Notes: generated by a model not told the origin, from the sequence alone. A stretch of 64,000 nt of DNA from Deltaproteobacteria bacterium (GCA_021780495.1 JAJXYO010000048.1:29909-93908), one strand, 5' to 3'; positions 52,635 to 61,750 are shown, counted from the first letter of the stretch. Translations and numbers: made by a program.

Positions 52635-52676
52635 TTTCATCTGTGCCCGTCACAGAACAAGGGAAAGGAGAACTGT

Positions 52677-54413
52677 ATGGACAAGATTGCACGCATTGAC
52701 ATGGGGGCCGCAGGCGGACCGAAGGTAACCGTAGGCGATCTGGGCGAGTATGCCGGATTGGGCGGCAGGGCCATGACCTCTCTGGTGGTCGCTGCCGAGG
52801 TCCACCCGCTGGCCCATCCGCTGGGCGCCGAGAACAAACTGGTCATCTCCCCCGGCATGCTCAGCGGCACCACCGGCTCCATGACCGGCCGCTTGTCGGT
52901 CGGCTGCAAAAGCCCCCTGACCGGTACCATCAAGGAATCCAATGCCGGAGGCCAGGCAGCCCAGGTGCTGGCCAGGCTCGGCTATGCCGCCGTTATCCTG
53001 GAAGGCAAGCCCGTGGGCGACGACCTCTACAAGATCATCATCAACAAGGATGGCATCCAGGTCATCGTGGACAACAGCCTCAAGTTGATGGACAACTACC
53101 CTCTGGTTGAAAAGCTGCGCGGTGAATACGGTGACAAGGTGGCCTACATGACCATCGGCTCGGCCGGCGAGCGCAAGCTGCTGGCAGCATCCATCGCCTG
53201 TACCGATCCCGAGCTGCGACCGACCCGCCACTGCGGCCGGGGAGGCGTCGGCGCCGTTATGGGTGCCAAACGGGTCAAGGCGATCATCATCGATGACGCC
53301 GGTATGAAGATGCGCCCTCCCAAGGATCCGGAAAAATACCGCGATGCCAACCGCAAGTTCGTCGAAGGCCTGCGCAAGCATCCGGTGACCGGCGAAGGTC
53401 TGCCGGCCTACGGCACCAACGTCCTGACCAACGTCCTCAACGAGGCCGGCGGGTATCCGACCTACAATTTCAAGGACGGCCAGTTCCCCGGTTCCGCCAA
53501 ACTCTCCGGCGAAGCCCAGGCACAACTGGAAATCGATCGTGGCGGGACGGCCACTCACGGCTGCCACCGCGGTTGCGTCATCCAGTGCTCGGGGATTTAC
53601 AACGATAAGGATGGCCACTACCTGACCAAACAGCCGGAATACGAGACGGTCTGGTCGCACGGCGGCCACTGCGGCATCGATGATCTTGACACCGTGGCCA
53701 TGCTCGACTTCCTGGACGACAACATCGGCGTGGATACCATCGAGATGGGGGTCACCATCGGGGTAGCCATGGATGCGGGCGTCATCGAGTTCGGCGACAA
53801 GGCCGGCGCTATCCGGCTGGTGGAAGAGGTCCAGCAGGGAACCCCGCTGGGTCGTATCCTCGGCAGCGGCGCGGCCATCACCGGCAAGGTCTTCGGAGTA
53901 GAGCGGGTGCCGGTCGTCAAGGATCAGGCGCTGCCGGCCTACGATCCGCGCGCTGTTCAGGGTATCGGCGTCACCTACGCGACGACCACTCAGGGCGCAG
54001 ACCACACCGCCGGTTACGCCATCGCCACCAACATCCTCAAGGTGGGCGGTGACGTAGATCCGCTCAAGACCGAAGGGCAGATCGAGTTGTCGCGCAACCT
54101 GCAGATCGCCACGGCCGCCATCGATTCCACCGGCATGTGCCTGTTCATCGCCTTTGCCATCATGGATCAGCCCGAGACCTTCCAGGCCCTGCTGGACATG
54201 CTGGGCTCCTTCCATGGCATCACCATGACCGGTGATGATGTTGTGGCGCTGGGCAAGAAGGTGCTTTCGGCCGAACGGGATTTCAATACCCGGGCCGGCT
54301 TCACCAAGCATCACGACCGGCTGCCGCGCTTCTTCTACAACGAGCCGGTTGCTCCCCATAACCAGACTTTCATGATGAAGGACGAAGAGCTGGACGAGGT
54401 CTTTAATTGGTAA
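52677..54413 (+). CDS. aor: tungsten-dependent aldehyde:ferredoxin oxidoreductase
   Basis: A 578-residue AOR-family enzyme that oxidises aldehydes to acids, or the reverse, with a tungsten bis-pterin cofactor and a 4Fe-4S cluster. RPTRHCGRGGVGAVMGAKRVKAI (in two parts near 180-202) is the pterin-binding signature; cluster ligands are C-x3-C-x3-C in GCHRGCVIQCSG near 296-304 and Cys near 487 (STGMCLF). AAGGAG precedes the ATG. It would remove aldehydes made by the alcohol dehydrogenases. It is followed by MoaD-like and MoeB-like genes serving its cofactor and preceded by a Moco/Tuco-type RNA. Confidence 0.92.
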   Translation: MDKIARIDMGAAGGPKVTVGDLGEYAGLGGRAMTSLVVAAEVHPLAHPLGAENKLVISPGMLSGTTGSMTGRLSVGCKSPLTGTIKESNAGGQAAQVLARLGYAAVILEGKPVGDDLYKIIINKDGIQVIVDNSLKLMDNYPLVEKLRGEYGDKVAYMTIGSAGERKLLAASIACTDPELRPTRHCGRGGVGAVMGAKRVKAIIIDDAGMKMRPPKDPEKYRDANRKFVEGLRKHPVTGEGLPAYGTNVLTNVLNEAGGYPTYNFKDGQFPGSAKLSGEAQAQLEIDRGGTATHGCHRGCVIQCSGIYNDKDGHYLTKQPEYETVWSHGGHCGIDDLDTVAMLDFLDDNIGVDTIEMGVTIGVAMDAGVIEFGDKAGAIRLVEEVQQGTPLGRILGSGAAITGKVFGVERVPVVKDQALPAYDPRAVQGIGVTYATTTQGADHTAGYAIATNILKVGGDVDPLKTEGQIELSRNLQIATAAIDSTGMCLFIAFAIMDQPETFQALLDMLGSFHGITMTGDDVVALGKKVLSAERDFNTRAGFTKHHDRLPRFFYNEPVAPHNQTFMMKDEELDEVFNW

Positions 54414-54417
54414 TGTC

Positions 54418-54461
54418 ATTACATCGGCGAGGGGAAAACCCTTCCTCCTCGCCGATGTAAT
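54418..54461 (+). terminator. long hairpin after the AOR gene
   Basis: ATTACATCGGCGAGG (54418-54432) and CCTCGCCGATGTAAT (54447-54461) form a 15-base-pair stem with a 14-base loop. Only TTT follows, so it may trim or attenuate expression of the downstream cofactor genes rather than end transcription. Confidence 0.65.
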
Positions 54462-54476
54462 TTCCCGGAGACGGCC

Positions 54477-55052
54477 GTGAAGCACACGATACCTGAACAG
54501 TCAGCCGTCGTACCAGAATTGGAAACCCGGGGGATGCACCTGGCTACCGGCCAACTGAAGACCTTCTTCCCGATTCTCCAGAAAGGTGTCATGGTTCCGG
54601 CCACGGTCGGATGCACATTAAAAAGCCTGCTCTGCGACCAGCTTGCCATCCCGACTGACTATGTCACAGACCGGATAACCACCATATTTGTCAATAACCG
54701 TCCCGTTGACGACCTTGAGGGCACGATCATACAGGATGGTTCACGGGTGACCCTGTCGGCGGCCATGCCGGGTCTGGTTGGCGCCACCATGAGGCGCGGC
54801 GGGTACTATGCCGCACTCCGCCAAGGCATCAGCCATATAGTGGAGAGAGGGGCAGCTACCAGTCAGCGCGGGACGATCCGCCTGAAACTCTTCAATCTGC
54901 TGCTGGCTGAAATTGGACCTCTCATCCTGGCCCATGGCCTGATCCTGGAGCAGGATGAACTGATTGAACTGCTGGAACTCAGCCCCGTGCGGGCAGCAAG
55001 ACCGGCGGCCGGCTCCGGCCGGGTACTTCTGACGGTTATATGTAATGAGTGA
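54477..55052 (+). CDS. protein of unknown function in the AOR operon, with a beta-grasp-like segment
   Basis: A 191-residue protein starting at GTG with GGAG upstream. Residues about 38-98 (VPATVGCTLKSLL, ITTIFVNNRPVDD, GSRVTLSAAMPGLVG) have the strand order and spacing of a MoaD/ThiS-like beta-grasp fold without a C-terminal GG. The rest is helical. Its place between the AOR and MoaD-like genes suggests a role in tungsten enzyme assembly. I do not recognise the family. Confidence 0.6.
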   Translation: MKHTIPEQSAVVPELETRGMHLATGQLKTFFPILQKGVMVPATVGCTLKSLLCDQLAIPTDYVTDRITTIFVNNRPVDDLEGTIIQDGSRVTLSAAMPGLVGATMRRGGYYAALRQGISHIVERGAATSQRGTIRLKLFNLLLAEIGPLILAHGLILEQDELIELLELSPVRAARPAAGSGRVLLTVICNE

Positions 55053-55056
55053 GACT

Positions 55057-55281
55057 ATGAAAGTTACCGTAAAACTGTTTGCTTCATTCCGCACCGGGCG
55101 CTTCGATATTGAGGCCGTTGATTATCCGGTAGGGACCACCGTGGCTGATGTGGCGGATGGCCTGAAATTGCCGCGCACCGAGTTGGGTATCATGATGATC
55201 AACAACCGCCATGTCAAGCTGGAGCGGGTACTCGTAGAAGGCGATACCCTGGCGCTCTTTCCCTTGCTGGGAGGAGGATGA
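55057..55281 (+). CDS. MoaD/ThiS-family sulphur carrier
   Basis: A 74-residue beta-grasp sulphur carrier. KVTVKLFASFR at the start and VEGDTLALFPLLGGG at the end are typical of MoaD; the terminal Gly-Gly is the site of thiocarboxylate formation. It would donate sulphur for the pterin dithiolene with the MoeB-like enzyme encoded next. An in-frame ATG at 55045 overlaps the previous gene; 55057 is preferred for its distance from GTGAG and the family start. Two bases separate it from the next start region. Confidence 0.85.
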   Translation: MKVTVKLFASFRTGRFDIEAVDYPVGTTVADVADGLKLPRTELGIMMINNRHVKLERVLVEGDTLALFPLLGGG

Positions 55282-55282
55282 C

Positions 55283-56125
55283 ATGGGTACCCTGCCGATT
55301 TTCGTTCGCGATCACGCTGAAAGCCAGCTGCTGTCCTGGCAGCGCCAGGTCGAAGCGGCCGATCGCTTCGGTGTTACCCTGGCCCAGGTAGAAGGGGTCG
55401 CCCTGGAACGGGGCATCCTGCCCGCCCGCTATCAGCGCAATCGCAAAGCCCTGTCCGTAACGGACCAGTTAGCCCTCTTCCACAGCTGTGTCGCCGTGAT
55501 CGGGTGCGGCGGCCTGGGCGGCTACGTGGTGGAAGAATTAGCCCGGCTGGGGGTCGGCAGGATCGTCATCATCGATCCGGACCTGTTTGAAGAGCACAAT
55601 CTTAACCGCCAGCTGTTCAGCACTCCGGCCAACCTGGGCCACTCCAAGGTGGAGGCTGCTGTCACCCGGGTGGGCCAGATCAATCCCGCCGTAACGCTGG
55701 TACCGGCCCAGACGGCATTCTCATCAAAAAATGGGGCTGAACTGCTGCATGGCTGTCTGGTTGCGGTAGATGCCCTCGACAGCATTCAGGTCCGTCTGGA
55801 GCTGGCAGATGTCTGTGCCGGGCTGAACATCCCCCTGGTGCATGGCGCCATCGCCGGCTGGTATGGACACGTCACCACTCAGTATCCCGGTGACGACACC
55901 CTGCAGAGCATCTACCGTTCCTGGAAGGGGGGCAAGGGGGTTGAAGAAAAACTGGGAAACCCCTCTTTCACGCCTGCTCTGGTAGCAAGCCTGGAGGTGG
56001 CGGAGGTCTGCAAGCTGCTGACCGGCCATGGGACGCCTTTGCGGGGAAGGCAATTGATGATCGATCTGTTTTCTATGGAGATGCACGTACTTAACATACA
56101 TGAGGGTAACAGGGAAACGGCATGA
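55283..56125 (+). CDS. ThiF/MoeB/HesA-family adenylyltransferase
   Basis: A 280-residue E1-like enzyme that adenylates the C-terminus of the MoaD-like carrier. VAVIGCGGLGGYVVEEL (about 72-88) is the ATP site, followed by IDPDLFEEHNLNRQLF and VDALDSIQVRLELADVC. The CxxC zinc pairs of many MoeB proteins are not present. GGAGG lies ahead of the ATG, inside the end of the moaD-like gene. It overlaps the IclR gene by four bases. Confidence 0.87.
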   Translation: MGTLPIFVRDHAESQLLSWQRQVEAADRFGVTLAQVEGVALERGILPARYQRNRKALSVTDQLALFHSCVAVIGCGGLGGYVVEELARLGVGRIVIIDPDLFEEHNLNRQLFSTPANLGHSKVEAAVTRVGQINPAVTLVPAQTAFSSKNGAELLHGCLVAVDALDSIQVRLELADVCAGLNIPLVHGAIAGWYGHVTTQYPGDDTLQSIYRSWKGGKGVEEKLGNPSFTPALVASLEVAEVCKLLTGHGTPLRGRQLMIDLFSMEMHVLNIHEGNRETA

Positions 56126-56994
56126 AAGCAGTTGAGGGAAATTACATCATTCAGACTGTGTCGCGAGCCCTGGATCTGCTTGAGCAGTTCCAGGTAGGCG
56201 ATGCAGAACTCGGCATCACCGATTTGAGCAACCGAATGAATCTTCAGAAAAACAATGTGTTTCGTCTTGTCGCAACATTGAAGGCCAAGAAATATATCGA
56301 AATCAATGCTACTACGGGTAAATACCGGCTTGGGATAAAGACCAGGGCCCTTGGACAGGTTGCAACCCGGCTGATTGATTTTGCGAGCCAGGCGCGTCCT
56401 TTTCTGAGCGACCTTAAACAGCAGTGCCATGAAACATGCTATTTTTCGATTATTAAGGACGGAAATACCTGCTATCTTGAAGGCGTGGAATCCGACCTCC
56501 CGGTACGGGTATCGCAACAGATCGGCAGCAGCCGTCCCTTGTACTGTACCGCTGCCGGGAGAGTGCAACTGGCTTTTATGGAACCGCAGACCCAGCTGGA
56601 TCTGTTGTCACGGTCAGAAATGAAAGGGCTCACAGCCAGGACCATTACGGATCCTGTCGCGGTACACAACGAACTGCGTAAGGTGGCGCAACAAGGCTAC
56701 GCCATTGAGGATCAAGAGCATGATGCCGGGGTAATGGAGATTGCGGCGCCCGTCTTTGACTCGCAAGGTGCCGTTGTAGGCGCACTCAGCATATTGGGAC
56801 CGGAAATGCGGCTGGCGGGTGCCCGGCTCGAAAGCGAATTGCTGCCACTCCTCTGCCGGAGCGCTGCACGCCTCTCCAGCGCCCTTGGATACTGCAGAAC
56901 CCAGGAGCCGCGCACCGAAATCAGTGTGCCGGCGCCTACATCGAAGCGAAAAGCTAGAACAGCTGGCTCGAAACAGCTTTTATTCGGTGCTTAA
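56122..56994 (+). CDS. IclR-family transcriptional regulator
   Basis: A 290-residue IclR regulator with a winged helix (about 5-70, TVSRALDLLEQFQ, GITDLSNRMNLQKNNVFRLV) and an effector domain (about 85-255) with GSSRPLYCTAAGR. It ends with a basic tail of about 30 residues. Its start overlaps the MoeB-like gene, so it is part of the AOR operon and may control it or the tungstate permease gene downstream. The effector is unknown. Confidence 0.87.
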   Translation: MKAVEGNYIIQTVSRALDLLEQFQVGDAELGITDLSNRMNLQKNNVFRLVATLKAKKYIEINATTGKYRLGIKTRALGQVATRLIDFASQARPFLSDLKQQCHETCYFSIIKDGNTCYLEGVESDLPVRVSQQIGSSRPLYCTAAGRVQLAFMEPQTQLDLLSRSEMKGLTARTITDPVAVHNELRKVAQQGYAIEDQEHDAGVMEIAAPVFDSQGAVVGALSILGPEMRLAGARLESELLPLLCRSAARLSSALGYCRTQEPRTEISVPAPTSKRKARTAGSKQLLFGA

Positions 56995-57054
56995 AAAATC
57001 CAGCTGGTGATCTGCGTGACGGTCAACAGCGAATATTGAGAAGACAGGCTTACC

Positions 57055-57753
57055 ATGGAACTCTTTATTGAAGGCATCAGTAAAGCTTGGAGTCTGATCG
57101 TCAGTCTCGACGCCGAGGTACTGGCGGTTACACTGCTTTCGCTGAAAATCTCCTGCAGCGCCACGTTTGTCAGTCTCTTGATCGGCATCCCGGCCGGCGT
57201 ATTTCTGGCACTGTCCGCTTTCCACGGCCGGCGTTTTGTCATCAGTCTTGTCAATACCGGAATGGGGTTGCCACCGGTTGTGGTTGGCCTGTTTGTGACG
57301 TTATTTCTGTGGCGAAACGGCCCGCTCGGTTTTCTGGAAATCCTGTATACCCCTACCGCCATGATTCTGGCCCAGGCGGTCATCGCTACGCCGATCGTAA
57401 CAGGCATCACGGTGGCCTCGATACAAAACCTCCCCTCCAATCTCAAGCTGCAGGTTCAGGCACTGGGAGCCACCAGGCTGCAAACGGTCTGGATCCTGGT
57501 ACGTGAAGCGCGTCTGCCGCTGCTGGCAGCGGTGATGGCCGGGTTCGGCGGCGTCATATCCGAGGTCGGTGCGTCTATCATGGTGGGGGGCAACATCAAA
57601 GGTCAGACGCGGGTGTTGACGACCGCCACGGTGATGGAAACCGGCAAGGGGAATTTCGATGTGGCCATCGCCCTTTCACTGATCCTGCTGGTGCTGGCGT
57701 TCAGTGTCAATTATCTGTTGACGGTCCTCCAGCAACGCGAGCGGCCACGTTGA
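57055..57753 (+). CDS. tupB: tungstate ABC transporter permease TupB
   Basis: A 232-residue permease with about five to six membrane segments and the ABC-interacting loop QALGATRLQTVWILVREARLP near 140-160. Length and sequence match TupB/WtpB, which import tungstate with binding protein TupA and ATPase TupC. Neither partner lies in the window, so they must be elsewhere or the gene is an orphan. Position beside the tungsten AOR operon supports the tungstate assignment. Confidence 0.85.
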   Translation: MELFIEGISKAWSLIVSLDAEVLAVTLLSLKISCSATFVSLLIGIPAGVFLALSAFHGRRFVISLVNTGMGLPPVVVGLFVTLFLWRNGPLGFLEILYTPTAMILAQAVIATPIVTGITVASIQNLPSNLKLQVQALGATRLQTVWILVREARLPLLAAVMAGFGGVISEVGASIMVGGNIKGQTRVLTTATVMETGKGNFDVAIALSLILLVLAFSVNYLLTVLQQRERPR

Positions 57754-57961
57754 ACGGCACGGCTCCCTTCCAACGATCCGCAATCTTTCGTTGCCCGGGG
57801 CGGAACGCGTGAGCTCCGGATAACGTCGTCTGTCCTGCACGCTTGTATGGCAACCCGTCACCAGCGTCCTGAGGGCTTCCCTTCCTGCATACTACAGCGC
57901 ACGGCATTTTGGCCGTGGCATCTTCACCTCATGCCCCTTATTTCTTGCTCAAAGCATTATT

Positions 57962-58660
57962 TCAGTTTTCAGACTGCTCGATGGATACCAGCTCCAGTTC
58001 GTAAATCAGCGTGCTGTTGGGAGGAATACGGCCAGACTGGCGCTCTCCGCCGGCAAGTTCAGAGGGAACAAAGATTTGCCACTTCGAGCCAGTTTTCATA
58101 CGCTGGAGAACCTCTGACCATGCAGCGTTCACTCTGTTGACGTCAACGATCACAGGTTTGCCGCGTGAGTAGGAGCTGTCAAACTCGGTCCCATTTATCA
58201 GTGTACCGCGATAATTTACCTTGACCTTGGCCGCCCCATTCGGAACGGGGCCGGATCCATCGACCAAAACCTTGTATTGCAGGCCGTCGGGGAAAGACTT
58301 AACACCCTCTTTCCTCTTGTTTGCCAATAAAAACACCATCCCATCTTCTTTATTCTTGCTTGCCGATTCATCTTTGCGCTGATTTTGAACGACCAGCAAC
58401 TTGCGCTGCAGCTGTTGTCTGGTTTTGCGCGATTCCTCGGGATCCAGCCGGGGCTGTGCTCCTTTGAGACCGTCATGGATGGCGCTCATAAGAACCCCCA
58501 AATCCACGTCGATTTTCTGGTTCCTCAGGTTCCCGCCGAATTCGTAGCCAATGAAATAACTTTCCCTTGACGTCTGGTCCGTGAAGGGTTTGGGCTCATC
58601 CGCCCGGCACACCTCTGACAGCAGGCTCAATGTCAGGAGGATCATAACCATTTGTCTCAT
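57962..58660 (-). CDS. FKBP-type peptidyl-prolyl cis-trans isomerase, exported
   Basis: A 232-residue protein with a signal peptide (MRQMVMILLTLSLLSEVCRA), an N-terminal helical dimerisation region typical of FkpA/Mip, and a C-terminal FKBP domain (VKVNYRGTLINGTEFDSSY). The start at 58660 has GGAG seven bases upstream and gives a clean signal peptide. It acts as a periplasmic folding catalyst. It follows the multicopper oxidase gene on the same strand across a hairpin, so it may assist folding of that protein. Confidence 0.88.
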   Translation of the reverse strand: MRQMVMILLTLSLLSEVCRADEPKPFTDQTSRESYFIGYEFGGNLRNQKIDVDLGVLMSAIHDGLKGAQPRLDPEESRKTRQQLQRKLLVVQNQRKDESASKNKEDGMVFLLANKRKEGVKSFPDGLQYKVLVDGSGPVPNGAAKVKVNYRGTLINGTEFDSSYSRGKPVIVDVNRVNAAWSEVLQRMKTGSKWQIFVPSELAGGERQSGRIPPNSTLIYELELVSIEQSEN

Positions 58661-58700
58661 GCTGCTTCTCCAATAGCGTACTGAGAGGTTCAGGGAAAGG

Positions 58701-58721
58701 AGGGCCGCAATAAGCGGCCCT
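58701..58721 (-). terminator. hairpin between multicopper oxidase and FKBP genes
   Basis: AGGGCCGC and GCGGCCCT form an eight-base-pair stem around AATAA. The minus-strand sequence after it is CCTTTCC, so termination is probably partial. Confidence 0.5.
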
Positions 58722-58743
58722 GTCAGGTTACTGCTGTTATGTG

Positions 58744-61059
58744 TCAATTCGTAACTTTATACGGACGCATCATATCATTATCTTCATGGTCTATGATGTG
58801 GCAGTGCCACACATAGCCCGGGCCTTTTGTCGGATCGAACGGGAAGAAGTTGTGGCCAGCGTACGAGTAATTCCTGGCAACGGGGATGGATGTGGGTGTC
58901 CACCTCACAAGCATTCTGGTTACCTGTCCGGGATATGCCTTTGCAGTGTCTTTCCAGCCCGCCTCTTCCGGGGCAGGAGGTTGGGGATTTCCCATCAGGT
59001 ACGTGGGTACGGACTTGTCTCCGATGGCCGGATTTCCGCCAAGGGCGCCATCCGCATTTGGAGTATCGTAAGGTCGTGGCGGGCCGTAACCCGGGCAAAA
59101 CACACCACCCGTGCAACTGGGGCTGTATGATGTTGCTGCCGGGAAGGCGCTATTCCAGGCAGCCAAATAGCCACCGGCAATACCGGACCCCAGCGTACCG
59201 TCCAAATCGATGGTTTCCCGGTTCTGCACCTGGAACTGTACCAGGTGTGTATGCATTGGATGCGCGTCCATGGTCAGGTTGATGATCTCCCATAATTCCG
59301 TCGAACCTACCCGCGGCAACTCGGTGATCCCATCCGGGAAAATACTGGGGTCGACTCCGGGGGACATCTGGCCCATAAACTGTGTGTTGTTGACAAGAAT
59401 AATCTCCGGGCCTCCCGGACCTTCAAATTCCTTCAGGATAAGTTGTCTGACCTTGTCAATCTTCACTCCTCTGGCTATATTTCCCTGCCCATCGGCAAGC
59501 CTTACGAGCGGTTTGGGCCGCACACACTGCCCCACGATGGCGGGATTGCAGCTTTTATCCTGGGATAATGCCTGACTGGCTACCTTGATTTGCATGACAT
59601 TGGCCATTTGAGGCTGGTCGGCCGGACATGGGACATTCGCGGATTGGGGACATAAAACCGGATCGAAAAACGGCACGGGGGACAGCCCGCTCGGGAAAGG
59701 AACAGGCGCATCGTTGGTAACCGCTATGGTCTGATTTTTGAAATTTGTGAAGTCCACAATTACATCGTAACGTTCACCGGGGGCGATGAACACCGTACTG
59801 ATTTTTACCGGTTTGTCGAGGTAGTTGTCATCTGACCCGATTGCGTAAACGGGGGCGCCGCCAAAATTGAGGTTATACATCCTGGCATTGGTACCGCCCA
59901 GCAACCGGAAACGGTAACGTCGCGGTTCAACATTGAGCACCGGCCAGGGGGCGCCGTTTACTATAACCACATCTCCAGCGAACTCGGGAATCCAGTAAGG
60001 ATGACTGGTCGGGTTGGGGGGGCCGCCGTTAAGGCAGGGATCGTTCAATTGACCGCTGCCGCACAACGGATCGCTTCCGTCCGGGTAATAGAGCTGGCCC
60101 GTTGTGTCGAACTGACGGTCCTGAAGGGCCATCTCGATTTCATAGGCGCCACCCGGCAGGTTTTTGGGCTCGGATTTTGGATCCCGGAGGAAATAGAATG
60201 CTGCCATACCGCTGTACACATTGGTACGTGTCTGCCCCATGGCATGATCATGAAACCAAAGGGTTCCCGGTTCCTGCATATTCTCATACAGGTAGAGCGC
60301 CTTGTTGTTGCCCACGTTAAAGAGAGACTGGTAATCCGGTCCTCTGCGGCCGTCCGGCGTAAACCATGCCAGTGGGCCGCCGTCATATTTAGATGATACT
60401 TCTCCGCCGTGCAGATGGCCTACCGCAGGGGGAGGACCGGTGTAAGGCCCCAGTGTCAGACAGTTCGGAGAAAAACCGTCGAGCTGCGGGAACATTGTGC
60501 AGCCGTTTGCTGCCGCCAGCCCCAGCGGGTCGGCCCAGTCGATTGTCTGATCGACCGTCACCAACCCTTGAACCAGGCCGGTGGCGGGTTGACCATTGAT
60601 CGTGATCGGATCACCAAATTTCGGCAATTCGTTATTATAGGTAACAAACGTCGGAATGTATCTCCTGGTATCGACCGTTACTGCAGGCCAGTGTGCCGGT
60701 CCGAGGATTTTTTTTGTCAGACTGTTCGAGGTTTCGTAAGCCCAGACCCGTGTAGGACCCAGAGTTACCTGTGGCACCGTCTGTCCAGTCGGATCCAAAT
60801 CAGGGCAGGCAAGGTTGCCTTGTGGCAGTACGACCTGATCAATCTCCTTCATTGTCACGGTAATCGCTGGATTTTTGAGGGCATCCACCCTGGGGATTGG
60901 GCCGGCCGGACCGAATACCGGCATGGGGACTGCAAACTGTGGAACACATTTTCCGGGAAGAGCCGTTTGGGGCACAAGGGTACTTGCACCAGCGGTCCCG
61001 CTAAAGAATATTCCCAAGGCAATTCCGGCTGCTTTAATTTGTGAAGGTCGTTTAAGCAT
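58744..61059 (-). CDS. multicopper oxidase, exported (OmpB-like)
   Basis: A 771-residue protein with a signal peptide ending near residue 26 (GTAGA). Copper-binding motifs are complete: HLHGGEVSS near 218, LWFHDHAMGQT near 270, HPMHTHLVQFQ near 600, and HCHIIDHEDNDMM near 750. It is longer than typical three-domain laccases, like the Geobacter OmpB-type oxidases linked to metal reduction and surface electron transfer. A GEMM riboswitch lies in its leader. In a strict anaerobe its role would be metal oxidation/reduction or oxygen defence (inference). Confidence 0.88.
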   Translation of the reverse strand: MLKRPSQIKAAGIALGIFFSGTAGASTLVPQTALPGKCVPQFAVPMPVFGPAGPIPRVDALKNPAITVTMKEIDQVVLPQGNLACPDLDPTGQTVPQVTLGPTRVWAYETSNSLTKKILGPAHWPAVTVDTRRYIPTFVTYNNELPKFGDPITINGQPATGLVQGLVTVDQTIDWADPLGLAAANGCTMFPQLDGFSPNCLTLGPYTGPPPAVGHLHGGEVSSKYDGGPLAWFTPDGRRGPDYQSLFNVGNNKALYLYENMQEPGTLWFHDHAMGQTRTNVYSGMAAFYFLRDPKSEPKNLPGGAYEIEMALQDRQFDTTGQLYYPDGSDPLCGSGQLNDPCLNGGPPNPTSHPYWIPEFAGDVVIVNGAPWPVLNVEPRRYRFRLLGGTNARMYNLNFGGAPVYAIGSDDNYLDKPVKISTVFIAPGERYDVIVDFTNFKNQTIAVTNDAPVPFPSGLSPVPFFDPVLCPQSANVPCPADQPQMANVMQIKVASQALSQDKSCNPAIVGQCVRPKPLVRLADGQGNIARGVKIDKVRQLILKEFEGPGGPEIILVNNTQFMGQMSPGVDPSIFPDGITELPRVGSTELWEIINLTMDAHPMHTHLVQFQVQNRETIDLDGTLGSGIAGGYLAAWNSAFPAATSYSPSCTGGVFCPGYGPPRPYDTPNADGALGGNPAIGDKSVPTYLMGNPQPPAPEEAGWKDTAKAYPGQVTRMLVRWTPTSIPVARNYSYAGHNFFPFDPTKGPGYVWHCHIIDHEDNDMMRPYKVTN

Positions 61060-61277
61060 TGTCTCCTCCTTTACAAGCCACGTTATCTATATGTAGGGCT
61101 CTATGAAACAAAGGGATACATAATTTCAAAATTCATAGTTGCATTGGTATCGCCACCTTTCGTCTGCGTACGCGTAACCGCTTCCTCACCGGTATGCGGT
61201 ACTCGGCATCAAGTTTGATACAGCGGTTACACATGCACCAGTTGTGAATGTATCCGCGCTACCGGCGCCTTTTCCAG

Positions 61278-61325
61278 AAAAAAAAACCGAGCACACCGGA
61301 AAGAATCATCCCTTCGGTAGCCCGG
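61278..61325 (-). terminator. riboswitch-controlled terminator ahead of the multicopper oxidase gene
   Basis: On the minus strand CCGGGC-T-ACCG pairs with CGGT-GT-GCTCGG and is followed by nine T. Its 5' arm is the 3' end of the GEMM aptamer, so ligand binding would compete with it. Confidence 0.75.
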
Positions 61326-61392
61326 CCATCTTCATCTTGAAGACCCGACGCTTTCTGCCCTCCCCTCACGAGGAGTTTAGCTTTATCGGTTA
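61310..61392 (-). promoter_or_regulatory. GEMM riboswitch ahead of the multicopper oxidase gene
   Basis: The minus strand reads GCTAAA, CTCCTC-GTGA-GGGGAG (GNRA-capped hairpin), GGCAGAAAGCGTCGGGTCTT, then GGCCGGGCTACCGAAG, the GEMM-I layout. The base at the position of Vc2 G20 appears to be G. Its 3' end overlaps an intrinsic terminator. Confidence 0.72.
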
Positions 61393-61713
61393 TTGCAGAT
61401 TTATTTGTGTTTAAATTTAATACAATCCGATGATTGATTTAATCTATCAACCGATCGCATTGATTTTGAATGTATTTATGTACTGTCATTATAGTTGTAC
61501 AATAAATAAACCAAGAATCATGCCAAAATATCATCGCCGTAACATTGCGTATTTAAAATGATATTCAAGAGAGCTTATGAATTTGAAATCTCATATTGAG
61601 ATTATTTACTCAAACATGAGACGATTGTTCTGACTCGGAACGGAACCGGGACCTTATCATCATGAGGTTAATCAAGCAGACACCAATAACGGCAGAATCA
61701 ACCCGCTGAGACA
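61393..61713. other. AT-rich gap without a recognised gene
   Basis: This stretch lies upstream of the GEMM riboswitch of the multicopper oxidase gene and must contain its promoter, but I find no clear sigma-54 site and no convincing -35/-10 pair. No coding frame is supported. Confidence 0.4.
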
Positions 61714-61750
61714 ATTAAAGGCTTACGGATCAAGTCCGTAAGCCTTTAAT
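61714..61750. terminator. strong bidirectional hairpin after the DUF4382 gene
   Basis: ATTAAAGGCTTACGGA and TCCGTAAGCCTTTAAT form a perfect 16-base-pair stem with a five-base loop; the A/T ends supply T-runs on either strand. Confidence 0.82.
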
